A stretch of DNA of 64,000 bases, taken from contig NZ_LGSI01000050.1 of the NCBI RefSeq assembly GCF_001698815.1, positions 62,001 to 126,000 on the forward strand, given 5' to 3'. The notes under the pieces are model-generated. The model was given only the letters and a program-made list of their open reading frames with translations. It ran no database searches and was not told the DNA's origin. The stretch comes from Pseudomonas syringae (GTDB lineage: Bacteria > Pseudomonadota > Gammaproteobacteria > Pseudomonadales > Pseudomonadaceae). Shown here piece by piece: positions 42,603-50,437 of this stretch. Position 1 is the stretch's first letter. The number at the start of each line of letters is the position of its first letter. The translations under genes and the position numbers were made by a program.

Positions 42603-42617
42603 GCACAAACCAAGTGC
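42603..42617. promoter_or_regulatory. NtrC box of the oxygenase/nucleoside-importer operon
   Basis: GCACAAACCAAGTGC: exact GCAC-N7-GTGC, and the exact reverse complement of the NtrC box at 41258-41272, part of a duplicated promoter module. Confidence 0.78.
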
Positions 42618-42626
42618 TCTGCTTCG

Positions 42627-42638
42627 GACCATTTGATC
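42627..42638. promoter_or_regulatory. RutR-like box of the oxygenase/nucleoside-importer operon
   Basis: GACCATTTGATC: RutR half-site GACCA intact, second half with one change (TGATC for TGGTC). It is followed by TCTGAAAT as at the rutA box. Distances are 9 bases to the NtrC box and 55 to the sigma-54 promoter. Confidence 0.7.
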
Positions 42639-42692
42639 TGAAATATTCATCATTAATAACTAACTCATTGAATAACAGCCCTATTTAAAGAC

Positions 42693-42708
42693 TGGCACAG
42701 TTACTGCT
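42693..42708 (+). promoter_or_regulatory. Sigma-54 promoter of the oxygenase/nucleoside-importer operon
   Basis: TGGCACAGTTACTGCT is a strong -24 (TGGCAC) with a good -12 (TGCT) in correct register. Start near 42719, 60 bases before the first ATG. Confidence 0.82.
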
Positions 42709-42779
42709 TTTCTCCCTCGCACATTCAGGCCGGGCAACCGGTGCATCTTCAATGTTGTGTCGCGAGAGGCGTTAGTCGC

Positions 42780-43793
42780 ATGACCTTGCAATCCGTCCCC
42801 ATTATCGATCTTGCACCGTATTTTTCCGGCAGCGCAGAAGGCAAGGCTGCCGTCGCCAGGGCCGTCAATCAGGCCTGTCGGGACATCGGTTTCCTGGTGA
42901 TCACTCATCATCAGATCCCCGCCGAATTGGTGCAGCGTGTGTCCGCTCTGACTCGACAGTTCTTCGATTTACCCCTGGCCGAAAAGCGCAAGGTGGATCG
43001 GCCCAGCCCGGAGATGGTGCGCGGTTACAGCGCAGTGGCCGAGGAAAGCCTGTCTTATTCGCTGGAAGAAAGCGCGCCGGGGGATTTGAAAGAGTCGTTT
43101 TCCATCGGCCCCAGCGACGTGCCGGACGAGGACTGCTATCACAACGCTGTTGCTGGCTCGCACTTCGCGCCCAATGTCTGGCCGCCGGAAAGCCTGTTGC
43201 CGGGTTTTCAGGACGCCTATCGCGAGTACTTTGCCGCCATGAGCGAGCTGGCGTGCTCGATGATGCGACTGTTCGCCCTGGCGCTGGAGCTGGACGAGCA
43301 CTTCTTCGACGACCGCATCGACCGCCACATCAGCATGTTCCGCACCCTGAGTTACCCGGACATCAAGGCCGAGGTGGAAGCCGGGCAGATGCGTGCCAGC
43401 GCGCACACCGACTACGGCAGCATGACCATCGTCCGTCCGGACAGCGCGCTGGGTGGATTGCAGGTGCGCAATCAGCTGGGTGAGTGGGTCGATGTGCCGT
43501 ATGTCGAGGACGGTTTCGTGGTCAATATCGGCGACTTGATGATGCTGTGGACCAACGACCGCTGGATCTCCACCTTGCACCGCGTGGTCAATCCGCCCGC
43601 TGACAGCGAGTCTGACAATCGCCGCCAGTCCCTCGTTTTTTTCCATCAGCCCAATTACGACGCCTTGATCGAATGCCTGCCCGGCTGCCTCGCCGAAGGT
43701 CAGCAAGCACGCCACGCGCCGGTCACTTCCGGCGACCATCTGCTGTCGAAATTCGTCAAGCAGACCACCTTCGGCGGCAGCAAGGTGGCCTGA
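42780..43793 (+). CDS. 2-oxoglutarate/Fe(II)-dependent oxygenase (isopenicillin N synthase-like family)
   Basis: A 337-residue cytosolic DIOX_N plus 2OG-FeII_Oxy protein; ATG at 42780. The N-terminal domain has QSVPIIDLAPYF and ACRDIGFLVITHHQIP. The iron ligands are His209 and Asp211 (AHTDYGSMT) and His267 (TLHRVVNPP), and the 2-oxoglutarate-binding RxS is Arg282/Ser284. It heads the operon of a nucleoside-type importer under NtrC/RutR/sigma-54 control, so a pyrimidine base or nucleoside is the likely substrate. Fungal thymine 7-hydroxylase and pyrimidine deoxynucleoside 2'-dioxygenase set the precedent. The substrate assignment is inference. Confidence 0.88.
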   Translation: MTLQSVPIIDLAPYFSGSAEGKAAVARAVNQACRDIGFLVITHHQIPAELVQRVSALTRQFFDLPLAEKRKVDRPSPEMVRGYSAVAEESLSYSLEESAPGDLKESFSIGPSDVPDEDCYHNAVAGSHFAPNVWPPESLLPGFQDAYREYFAAMSELACSMMRLFALALELDEHFFDDRIDRHISMFRTLSYPDIKAEVEAGQMRASAHTDYGSMTIVRPDSALGGLQVRNQLGEWVDVPYVEDGFVVNIGDLMMLWTNDRWISTLHRVVNPPADSESDNRRQSLVFFHQPNYDALIECLPGCLAEGQQARHAPVTSGDHLLSKFVKQTTFGGSKVA

Positions 43794-44179
43794 TGAACAA
43801 CCTTTCCTACGTCAACGTATTTGCCCGGGACATCGTTGCCCTGAGCGGATTCTATTCTGCGCTGTTCGGCTTCAGCGAAATCGACGCGATCCGCTCACCG
43901 ATTTTTCGTGGCCTGGACACCGGCAAATCTTGCATCGGTTTCAACGCGCCAGAAGCTTACGAGCTGCTCGGTCTCGGCGAGTATGCCGGGAGCAGCGGCG
44001 TGAAGTTTCTGCTCAATATCGACGTGTCCGAACAAGCCGAAGTCGACCGTCTGGTGCCGCTGGCGCTGGCCAGCGGCGCGACATTGGTCAAGGCGCCGTA
44101 CCTGACTTATTACAACTGGTATCAGGCGGTGCTGCTCGACCCCGAACAGAACGTGTTTCGTATCAATTTCATGCTGTGA
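43793..44179 (+). CDS. VOC (glyoxalase/bleomycin-resistance) family protein
   Basis: A 128-residue single vicinal-oxygen-chelate domain (NLSYVNVFARDIVALSGFYSALFGF at the start, YQAVLLDPEQNVFRINFML at the end). The ATG overlaps the oxygenase stop (TGATG), so synthesis is coupled. It could isomerise, hydrolyse or oxygenate the oxygenase product. No defining metal triad can be assigned without alignment. Confidence 0.88.
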   Translation: MNNLSYVNVFARDIVALSGFYSALFGFSEIDAIRSPIFRGLDTGKSCIGFNAPEAYELLGLGEYAGSSGVKFLLNIDVSEQAEVDRLVPLALASGATLVKAPYLTYYNWYQAVLLDPEQNVFRINFML

Positions 44180-44223
44180 AGTCGCTTATTGCCTTTCGTT
44201 TGCCAATCATCAGGAAGATCAAA

Positions 44224-45315
44224 ATGCTCAACAGATTTCTCAAGCACACCTTGGGTGCGGCGGTACTGCTCGGCTTGGCGAATGGCGCCATGGCGGACGG
44301 CCTGACCCTGGAAAAACCGGCGAAAATCGCCATGGTGTATATCAGCCCGCGCAATGACGGTGGCTGGACGCAGGCGTTCGATGAGTCGCGGGTCAAGCTG
44401 GAGAAAGAGCTGGGCACCAAAATCCAGTACGTCGAAAGCGTGCCGGAGAACGCCGCAGCGATTACCCCGGTGGTGGACCGCCTGATTTCCCGGGGTGCCA
44501 ACGTGATCATCGGCACCGCGTTCGGCTATTCCGACACCTTCCTGGAACTGGCGAAGAAATACCCGAAAGTTGCCTTCCTCAACGGCTCCGGTACCACCAA
44601 TGCGCCGAACCTGGAATCGTTCTACGGCCGTACCTACGAAAGCCAATACCTGTGCGGCATGGCAGCGGGCGCTGCATCGAAGACCGGCAAGCTCGGCTTC
44701 GTCGCTGCAAATCCCTTTGGCCAGGTGAACTGGACCGTCAATGCGTTCGAGTTGGGCGCGCAACAGATCAATCCCAATGCCACGGTCAACGTGATCTATA
44801 CCGGCGCCTGGAACGACCCGGTCAAGGAACGCGCCGCCGCCATGGCGCTGATTGATAACGGTGCCGACGTCATCGGTCAGCACGTCGACAGTCCGACTCC
44901 GCAGATTGTCGCCCAGGAACGCGGGGTACTCGGCACCGGTCACCATCGCGACCTAAGCGAATTCGCGCCGAAAGCCACCGTGTGTTCCTCGGCCTGGGTC
45001 TGGGATCGCTTCCTGGCGCCTGAGCTGAAGAAAGTCATGGCCGGCAATTGGGTGCCCAATCCCAATGGCGCGCTGTTGTCCATGGAACAGGGCGGCACGG
45101 ACATTACGCTCACTGCGGGCGAACACATCTCGGCAGAGAACAAGAAGAAAATCGAGCTGGCCCGGGAAGCCTTGATGAATGGCGAGAAGATTATTTACAG
45201 CGGCCCGATGAACGACCGCGACGGCAAGGAACGTATTGCTGCCGGCACCGCCATGTCCGATGCCGATCTGTGGAAAATGGACTGGTTTGTCAAAGGTGTG
45301 GCTTCCCAGCAATGA
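44224..45315 (+). CDS. BMP-family periplasmic binding protein (nucleoside type)
   Basis: 363 residues; ATG at 44224 with AGGAAG. A Sec signal peptide ends near GAMA/DGL with no lipobox. The mature protein has AMVYISPRNDGGWTQAFDESR, NVIIGTAFGYSDTFLELAKKYP, YEAQ-like ESQYLCGMAAGAAS and GADVIGQHVDSPTPQIVAQERG, as in the BMP/PnrA/NupN group that binds nucleosides or purines. It feeds the ATPase and two permeases encoded next. Confidence 0.9.
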   Translation: MLNRFLKHTLGAAVLLGLANGAMADGLTLEKPAKIAMVYISPRNDGGWTQAFDESRVKLEKELGTKIQYVESVPENAAAITPVVDRLISRGANVIIGTAFGYSDTFLELAKKYPKVAFLNGSGTTNAPNLESFYGRTYESQYLCGMAAGAASKTGKLGFVAANPFGQVNWTVNAFELGAQQINPNATVNVIYTGAWNDPVKERAAAMALIDNGADVIGQHVDSPTPQIVAQERGVLGTGHHRDLSEFAPKATVCSSAWVWDRFLAPELKKVMAGNWVPNPNGALLSMEQGGTDITLTAGEHISAENKKKIELAREALMNGEKIIYSGPMNDRDGKERIAAGTAMSDADLWKMDWFVKGVASQQ

Positions 45316-46826
45316 GCCAGGCTAACGCGATCCAACTCACCGGTATCAGCAAGACGTTTGATGGCTTCAAGGCCCTCAGCGATGCGCACTTCACCGCCAA
45401 ATGGGGCGAAGTGCATGCGCTGCTGGGGGAAAACGGTGCCGGCAAATCGTCGCTGATGAATATCGCTGCGGGTTTGTACGCGCCGGAGAGTGGATCGCTG
45501 TTCATCGATGACAACCCGGTGCGGCTCAACGGTCCCAAGGACGCCAGCCGCCACCGGATTGGCATGGTGCATCAACATTTCAAGCTGGTGCGGCCGTTCA
45601 CGGTTGCCCAGAATATTTTGCTGGGCCTGCCGCCTGAGCCGGGGCAGGGCAGCTATACCAGACGTCTGCAAACCCTTGAACAGCAAATCAGCGCCAAGGC
45701 CCGGGAACTGGGCTTTGCCATTGATCCACGGCGGACCATCGAGAGCTTGTCGATTGCCGAGCAGCAGCGGGTGGAAATCCTCAAGGTGCTGCTGGCCGGG
45801 GCGCGCATTCTGATTCTCGATGAGCCGACAGCGGTTCTCACTGATAAGGAAGCCGAAGGGCTGTTGAGCACGGTGCAGTCGTTTGCGCGGCAAGGCGCGG
45901 CGGTGATTCTGGTGACGCACAAGATGTCCGACGTCAAACGCTACGCCGACCGGGTCACGGTGATGCGCGGCGGACGTACCGTGGAAACCCTTGATCCGCA
46001 AAGCGTCACGGTCGAGCAGCTGGTGCGCCTCACGGTAGGTGAATCCGCGCCGACCCAGGAATACCCGATGGCGGCTGCCGGTGAAGCGCGGCTGATTGTG
46101 AAGAATCTCAGCTCGGTAGCCGGGCAAGGCCCGTTGGCCGGAGTCAACATGACCCTGCACGCCGGGCAGATCTACGGCATCGCCGGTGTCGGCGGCAACG
46201 GTCAGAGCGAACTGGCCAACGCCTTGATGGGCTTGCCGCAGCCGACCCAGGGCGAAATGCTCCTGCAAGGGTTTGGCGACTTGCGCCTGGCCTCGCCCGA
46301 GCGCCGTCGCGACTTGCGCATCGCGTCGATTCCCGCCGACCGCTACGGCGCGGCGCTGGCCGGCTCGCTGTCGGTGGCGGAAAACTTCGGCATCGGCCAG
46401 ATCCACAGCGGCCGTTACGGCTCGTTCCTGCGCCTGCGCGGCAAAAAACTGGAGCAGGACGCCGCTGAGGCGATTCGCGCCTTCGATGTACAGGGCGTGC
46501 GTTCGCTGCAACAGAAAGCGGCATTACTCTCTGGGGGCAACGCGCAGAAACTGGTGATCGCCCGGGAATTCAGCCGTGACCCGCAATTGGTGCTGGTGCA
46601 TAGCCCGAGTCGCGGCCTGGATGCGCGGGCCACGGCGGCAGTACACGGGCGACTGCGCGCGGCTCGCGACGCTGGCGCGGCGGTGTTGGTGATCAGCGAA
46701 GACCTTGATGAAGTGTTGGCGCTGGCCGACCGTATCGGCGTCATGAACAGCGGCCGTATTGTCGCGGAATTCGAGCGTCCTGCGGATCGTCAGGCGATTG
46801 GCAAGGCCATGGTGAGTCATGACTGA
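45312..46826 (+). CDS. Nucleoside-type ABC importer, double ATPase
   Basis: 504 residues with two ABC domains. The first has Walker A GENGAGKSS, a signature-like LSIAEQQRVEI and Walker B ILILDEPTAVL. The second has a degenerate P-loop (GVGGNGQSEL), LSGGNAQKLVIARE and VLVHSPSRGLD. One competent plus one degenerate site is usual for the NupA/RbsA group. It overlaps the binding-protein gene (ATGA) and the next permease by 8 bases. Confidence 0.93.
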   Translation: MSQANAIQLTGISKTFDGFKALSDAHFTAKWGEVHALLGENGAGKSSLMNIAAGLYAPESGSLFIDDNPVRLNGPKDASRHRIGMVHQHFKLVRPFTVAQNILLGLPPEPGQGSYTRRLQTLEQQISAKARELGFAIDPRRTIESLSIAEQQRVEILKVLLAGARILILDEPTAVLTDKEAEGLLSTVQSFARQGAAVILVTHKMSDVKRYADRVTVMRGGRTVETLDPQSVTVEQLVRLTVGESAPTQEYPMAAAGEARLIVKNLSSVAGQGPLAGVNMTLHAGQIYGIAGVGGNGQSELANALMGLPQPTQGEMLLQGFGDLRLASPERRRDLRIASIPADRYGAALAGSLSVAENFGIGQIHSGRYGSFLRLRGKKLEQDAAEAIRAFDVQGVRSLQQKAALLSGGNAQKLVIAREFSRDPQLVLVHSPSRGLDARATAAVHGRLRAARDAGAAVLVISEDLDEVLALADRIGVMNSGRIVAEFERPADRQAIGKAMVSHD

Positions 46827-47964
46827 CGTTATTCCTGAAGCTATTTTGCATTCCACTCCATCCTCAATGCCACGCCGCCAGCCTTTATTGGCACGGCGGT
46901 ATGCCCTGGAAATTCGCCAGCAACTGGCCTGGTATTGGCAGGCGCTGATCATCGCGCTGGCGCTGGTGGTTGGCCTGTGGATTTCGGCGGCGATTCTGGT
47001 CGGTGCCGGGGTGCCAGCCGAAGAACTGCTCAACGAGTTCGTGGTGTTGACGGTGCTCGATCCACAGAACTTCAAGTCCGTGCTGTTTCAAGCCGCGCCG
47101 ATGATTTTGGTGGGCCTGGCCGGCTGTATGGCGTTTCGCGCGCGGTTCTGGAACCTCGGCCTGGAAGGCCAGATGATCTGGGGCGGTATAGGCGCGACCG
47201 CCATTTCATTGTTCGAAGTGGGCCCGCCAGGCATTCGCCTGCCGCTGATGCTGGCTGCCGCGATGATCTGCGGTGTGCTGTGGACGCTGGCGCCGGTGCT
47301 GCTCAAGTTGCGTCTCAAGGTCAACGAGATTATTTCGACGCTGATGCTCAATTACATCGCGGCCAATTTCCTTCTGCATCTGCTGTATGGCAGCTGGAAG
47401 GACCCCCGCGACAACTTTCCGTATTCCCCGGCGTTCCGCAGCTTCGAGCGGTTGCCGGATCTGTTCGAAGGTTACAACGCTGCGATCCTGCTGGCCGGGC
47501 TGGTAACGCTGTTTGCCCTGTGGTTCGTGGGCATTTCCCGCGCCGGGTTGTATCTGCGCTTCGTCGATGCCAACCCGCGTGTGGCCAGTGCGGTCGGCGT
47601 GCCGGTGCGCAAGATGATCATCGGCACGGTGCTGTTATCCGGCGCGCTGGCCGGCGTCGCCGGTTTTATCGTCACGGCGGGGCAGGAAGGGCGCCTGACT
47701 CAGGCGTTCTATCAAGGCTACGGTTTTTCCGGAATCCTCATCGCATTCCTGGCGCGCAATAACCCGCTGGCGGCGACCATCGTGGCCTTGCTGGTGGCCA
47801 TGCTGTTCGTGGCCGGGCGCAGTTTGCAGGTGTTCTATCAGATCCCGTTTTCCATGGTGCAGCTGATCCAGGCAATCCTGGTGATCTGCGTCGCCTCGTC
47901 GGATTTTTTCATTCGCCATCGCCTGCGGCGCATTCAGGCTAGCCAGCAGAGCGGAGAATCCTGA
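46819..47964 (+). CDS. Nucleoside-type ABC importer permease 1
   Basis: A 381-residue BPD_transp_2 (RbsC-like) membrane protein of the NupP/YufP type. A hydrophilic N-terminus of about 45 residues precedes 8-9 helices; FRARFWNLGLEGQMIWGGIGA and LKVNEIISTLMLNYIA are hallmarks of this branch. It overlaps its neighbours on both sides. Confidence 0.92.
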   Translation: MTDVIPEAILHSTPSSMPRRQPLLARRYALEIRQQLAWYWQALIIALALVVGLWISAAILVGAGVPAEELLNEFVVLTVLDPQNFKSVLFQAAPMILVGLAGCMAFRARFWNLGLEGQMIWGGIGATAISLFEVGPPGIRLPLMLAAAMICGVLWTLAPVLLKLRLKVNEIISTLMLNYIAANFLLHLLYGSWKDPRDNFPYSPAFRSFERLPDLFEGYNAAILLAGLVTLFALWFVGISRAGLYLRFVDANPRVASAVGVPVRKMIIGTVLLSGALAGVAGFIVTAGQEGRLTQAFYQGYGFSGILIAFLARNNPLAATIVALLVAMLFVAGRSLQVFYQIPFSMVQLIQAILVICVASSDFFIRHRLRRIQASQQSGES

Positions 47965-48902
47965 TGGACATGATTGCCAACTGGTTGGGCAACTCGCCCG
48001 ACTTCGCCGTACCTTTCGCCCTTGCGGCGCTGGGCCTGATCCTTACCGAGCGCGCCGGAGTGCTGGCGCTGGGCGCCGAGGGTTTGATGCTGGTGGGCGC
48101 GCTGGCGGCCATCGGTGCGCAACTGAGTTTCAGTACGCCATTGATTTCGTTACTGGCGGCAATGCTCGCGGGCAGCGTGGTTTCGTTGCTGTTCGCGCTG
48201 ATGGTGCTGGTGATGCGCATCAATCAGGTGATCGCCGGTTTGGCGCTGGTGTTCTTCTGCCAGGGGCTGACCGGATTACTCGGCACCTTGCTGGAGTGGA
48301 CCAACCACCCGGTCACCGGGCTGGCAGCGGTGCCGCTTTGGCCGTTTTCCGAATTGCTCCTGATCGGCAAAGTGTTCGTGCAGAACCCTTTGGTTTATCT
48401 CACGCCGATCATTTTCATCGCCGTGGTCTGGTTCCTCAACCGCAGCAATCACGGCCTGCGCTTGCGTGCCGTGGGTGAAAATCCCCAGGCTGCGGACGCC
48501 GCCGGTATCTCCGTGCTGGGCTATCGGTTGGCGGCGATCATGGCCGGTGCGGCGTTGATCGGTCTGGCGGGCGGTTACATCTCCGTGCTCAGCACCAAGA
48601 TGTGGATTGCCGACATGACCGGCGGGCGCGGCTGGATTGCCGTTTCCCTGGTGATCTTTGCGCGCTGGTCGCCCTGGCGGGCGCTGGCCGGAGCCGTGTT
48701 GTTCGGCTGCATCGAAGCGTTGATTCCGCAACTGGCGACCACAGGCGTGCGCCTGCCGCAATACTTCGTGCTGATGACGCCCTACGCGGTCACGCTGCTG
48801 GTGATGATCTGGGTCGCCATGGGCCAGCGCGACTCGGCGGCCAGCTCGGGCAGCCAACCGGGTGCCTTGGGTGAGCCATTCATTCGAGAAGAACGGCGCT
48901 GA
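47964..48902 (+). CDS. Nucleoside-type ABC importer permease 2
   Basis: A 312-residue RbsC-like permease of the NupQ/YufQ type: PFALAALGLILTERAGVLALGAEGLMLVGA, VIAGLALVFFCQGLTGLLG and LRLRAVGENPQAADAAGISV. The ATG overlaps the previous stop (TGATG). It is the last gene of the operon, followed by a strong hairpin. Confidence 0.92.
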   Translation: MDMIANWLGNSPDFAVPFALAALGLILTERAGVLALGAEGLMLVGALAAIGAQLSFSTPLISLLAAMLAGSVVSLLFALMVLVMRINQVIAGLALVFFCQGLTGLLGTLLEWTNHPVTGLAAVPLWPFSELLLIGKVFVQNPLVYLTPIIFIAVVWFLNRSNHGLRLRAVGENPQAADAAGISVLGYRLAAIMAGAALIGLAGGYISVLSTKMWIADMTGGRGWIAVSLVIFARWSPWRALAGAVLFGCIEALIPQLATTGVRLPQYFVLMTPYAVTLLVMIWVAMGQRDSAASSGSQPGALGEPFIREERR

Positions 48903-48909
48903 TGGATAG

Positions 48910-48941
48910 CGGCCGATCAGGTGCTACTGCCTGATCGGCCG
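48910..48941 (+). terminator. Hairpin at the end of the nucleoside-importer operon
   Basis: A perfect 12-bp stem CGGCCGATCAGG / CCTGATCGGCCG with an 8-base loop, 7 bases after the last stop. There is no T-run afterwards, so termination may need Rho. Confidence 0.65.
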
Positions 48942-49007
48942 GTAATGGGATCTGTCACTTATCTGCACGTTTGTGGAACATCTACCCAGTCAATACTCGT
49001 ATTTGCG

Positions 49008-49022
49008 CACCAAAATCAGGCG
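49008..49022. promoter_or_regulatory. Partial NtrC-like site upstream of the C45 gene
   Basis: GCACCAAAATCAGGC keeps the left half and centre of the NtrC consensus (GCACCAAAAT) but the right half GTGC is AGGC. It is 64 bases from a sigma-54 promoter. It is weak alone. Confidence 0.35.
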
Positions 49023-49085
49023 AAACGCGGCCGTATTTTTTAAAAACCTAAATTGGCGCCAATATTGTCAGGGTTTTTGGATTTT

Positions 49086-49101
49086 TGGCTCGGGTCTTGC
49101 T
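49086..49101 (+). promoter_or_regulatory. Sigma-54 promoter of the C45 gene
   Basis: TGGCTCGGGTCTTGCT agrees with TGGCACG-N4-TTGCW at all but one fixed base. Start near 49112, only about 20 bases before the ATG. Confidence 0.78.
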
Positions 49102-49132
49102 CAGGTAACCGCCAAACAACTGAGGTGGTGAC

Positions 49133-50266
49133 ATGAGTCGTCTGTTCCCTTGCATCGAAATCAGCGGCACGCCCTTTGAGCGCGGCGTGCAATACGGCAA
49201 AGCCTGTCCGCTGATCATTGCCCGCAGCATCGAAGTCTACAGTCAGCAATTGTTGGACATGGGTTACGACTGGGCGGGCATTCGGCGCTTGGTCAATCAG
49301 TTCGTGCCCAACATAGAAGCCTTTGAACCGCAGTACCTGGAAGAAATGCGCGGCATTGCCCAGGGTTGCGGTCAGGATTTCGAGGCCATCGTCCTGATCA
49401 ACGCACGGACCGAGATTATCCATCTGGGCCGTCGCAACATGCTGGACAGGCCTGAGCTGGATGGCTGCACCGGGGCGATCATCCTGCCCGGCGCCACCTT
49501 GCACAACGAATTGCTGCACGGGCAGAACTGGGACTGGCGCGCCGAGTGCGCCGAAACCGGCGTGGTCCTGCACATCCGCCGTGAAGACGGCCCGGATGTG
49601 CTGACCTTTACCGAAGCCGGTGGCCTGGGCCGGGCGGGGCTCAACTCCATCGGTACCGCAATCACCGGCAATAACCTCGAATCGGACCGCGACTACCAGA
49701 CCTTGGGCGTACCCTTGCCGTTGATTCGGCGCAAGGCGCTGGAAGCCAATCATTTCGCCTTGGCGATGAAGGTCGTGGCGGTGACGCCCAAGTCCGGCTC
49801 CAACAACATGATGCTCAGCCATGCCGGTGGTTTCGGCATCAACTACGAGTGCGCGCCCGATGAAGTCTTCCCGTTGTTTGAAGACAACGGTTTGCTGGTG
49901 CATGCCAACCATTGGCGCAGCCCGGTTGCACAGGTCAAGTTGAAAAATACCGGCATCGGTGGCGCGCCGGAGAGTTTCTACCGCGACATCCGGGTCGAGA
50001 AAATCCTTCGCCAGCGCCAGGGTGACCTGACCCTGGAACATATGAAAACCGCTTTCTTCGATGACTTCGGCACGCCGTTCGCCGTGTGCCGTCCGCCGCG
50101 GCCAAGCTCCAGCGGTGAAGACAATCTGTCGGCAACCGTAGCGATGATCGTCATGCGCCCGGCCAGCGGCTACATGGAAATCGCACCGCTGCCAGCAATC
50201 AGTCGTCTTTTCGGCAAGTACCAACTGGAGATGGAGTCCGATTACGCACGTTACGCAGTATGGTAG
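49133..50266 (+). CDS. C45-family autoproteolytic acyltransferase/amidohydrolase
   Basis: 377 residues, ATG at 49133 after GAGGTGGTG. It belongs to the peptidase C45 (acyl-CoA:6-aminopenicillanate acyltransferase-like) Ntn-hydrolase family. The predicted self-cleavage point is Gly111-Cys112 (LDGCTGAI), leaving Cys112 as N-terminal nucleophile. LLHGQNWDWR, NSIGTAITGNNL and HANHWRSP are conserved-looking. There is no signal peptide, so it acts in the cytosol. Own sigma-54 promoter implies nitrogen control. It may release amino acids or amines from N-acylated compounds imported by the peptide-type transporter downstream. Confidence 0.85.
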   Translation: MSRLFPCIEISGTPFERGVQYGKACPLIIARSIEVYSQQLLDMGYDWAGIRRLVNQFVPNIEAFEPQYLEEMRGIAQGCGQDFEAIVLINARTEIIHLGRRNMLDRPELDGCTGAIILPGATLHNELLHGQNWDWRAECAETGVVLHIRREDGPDVLTFTEAGGLGRAGLNSIGTAITGNNLESDRDYQTLGVPLPLIRRKALEANHFALAMKVVAVTPKSGSNNMMLSHAGGFGINYECAPDEVFPLFEDNGLLVHANHWRSPVAQVKLKNTGIGGAPESFYRDIRVEKILRQRQGDLTLEHMKTAFFDDFGTPFAVCRPPRPSSSGEDNLSATVAMIVMRPASGYMEIAPLPAISRLFGKYQLEMESDYARYAVW

Positions 50267-50298
50267 GGGATTGCCCAACGGCCGATTTTCATTTTTCT

Positions 50299-50400
50299 GT
50301 TGGAGCCAGCGGGCGGCGTCCGACTTGCCCGCGAATCAGGCGCCTCGGTGGGCCAGATCCAACGCGTTATCGTTCTTCGCGAGCAAGCTCGCTCCTACAG
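50299..50400. repeat. REP pair
   Basis: A divergent first unit (50299-50336, with inserted CAGCGGGCGGCGTCCGA) and an inverted unit 50376-50400 (TTCGCGAGCAAGCTCGCTCC then TACAG). The linker matches, inverted, the linker of the repeat at 57139-57229. Confidence 0.82.
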
Positions 50401-50437
50401 AAATGCATTTCGGCCAGTACAGTACCGAGGAAGATAA

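Noticed and set aside
42780..50266. An isopenicillin-N-synthase-like oxygenase and an acyltransferase of the penicillin type (C45) in one neighbourhood, suggesting beta-lactam synthesis
   Set aside because: No ACV synthetase or other nonribosomal synthetase is present. The oxygenase is coupled to a nucleoside importer under RutR-type control and the C45 gene has its own promoter. Both are broad superfamilies.
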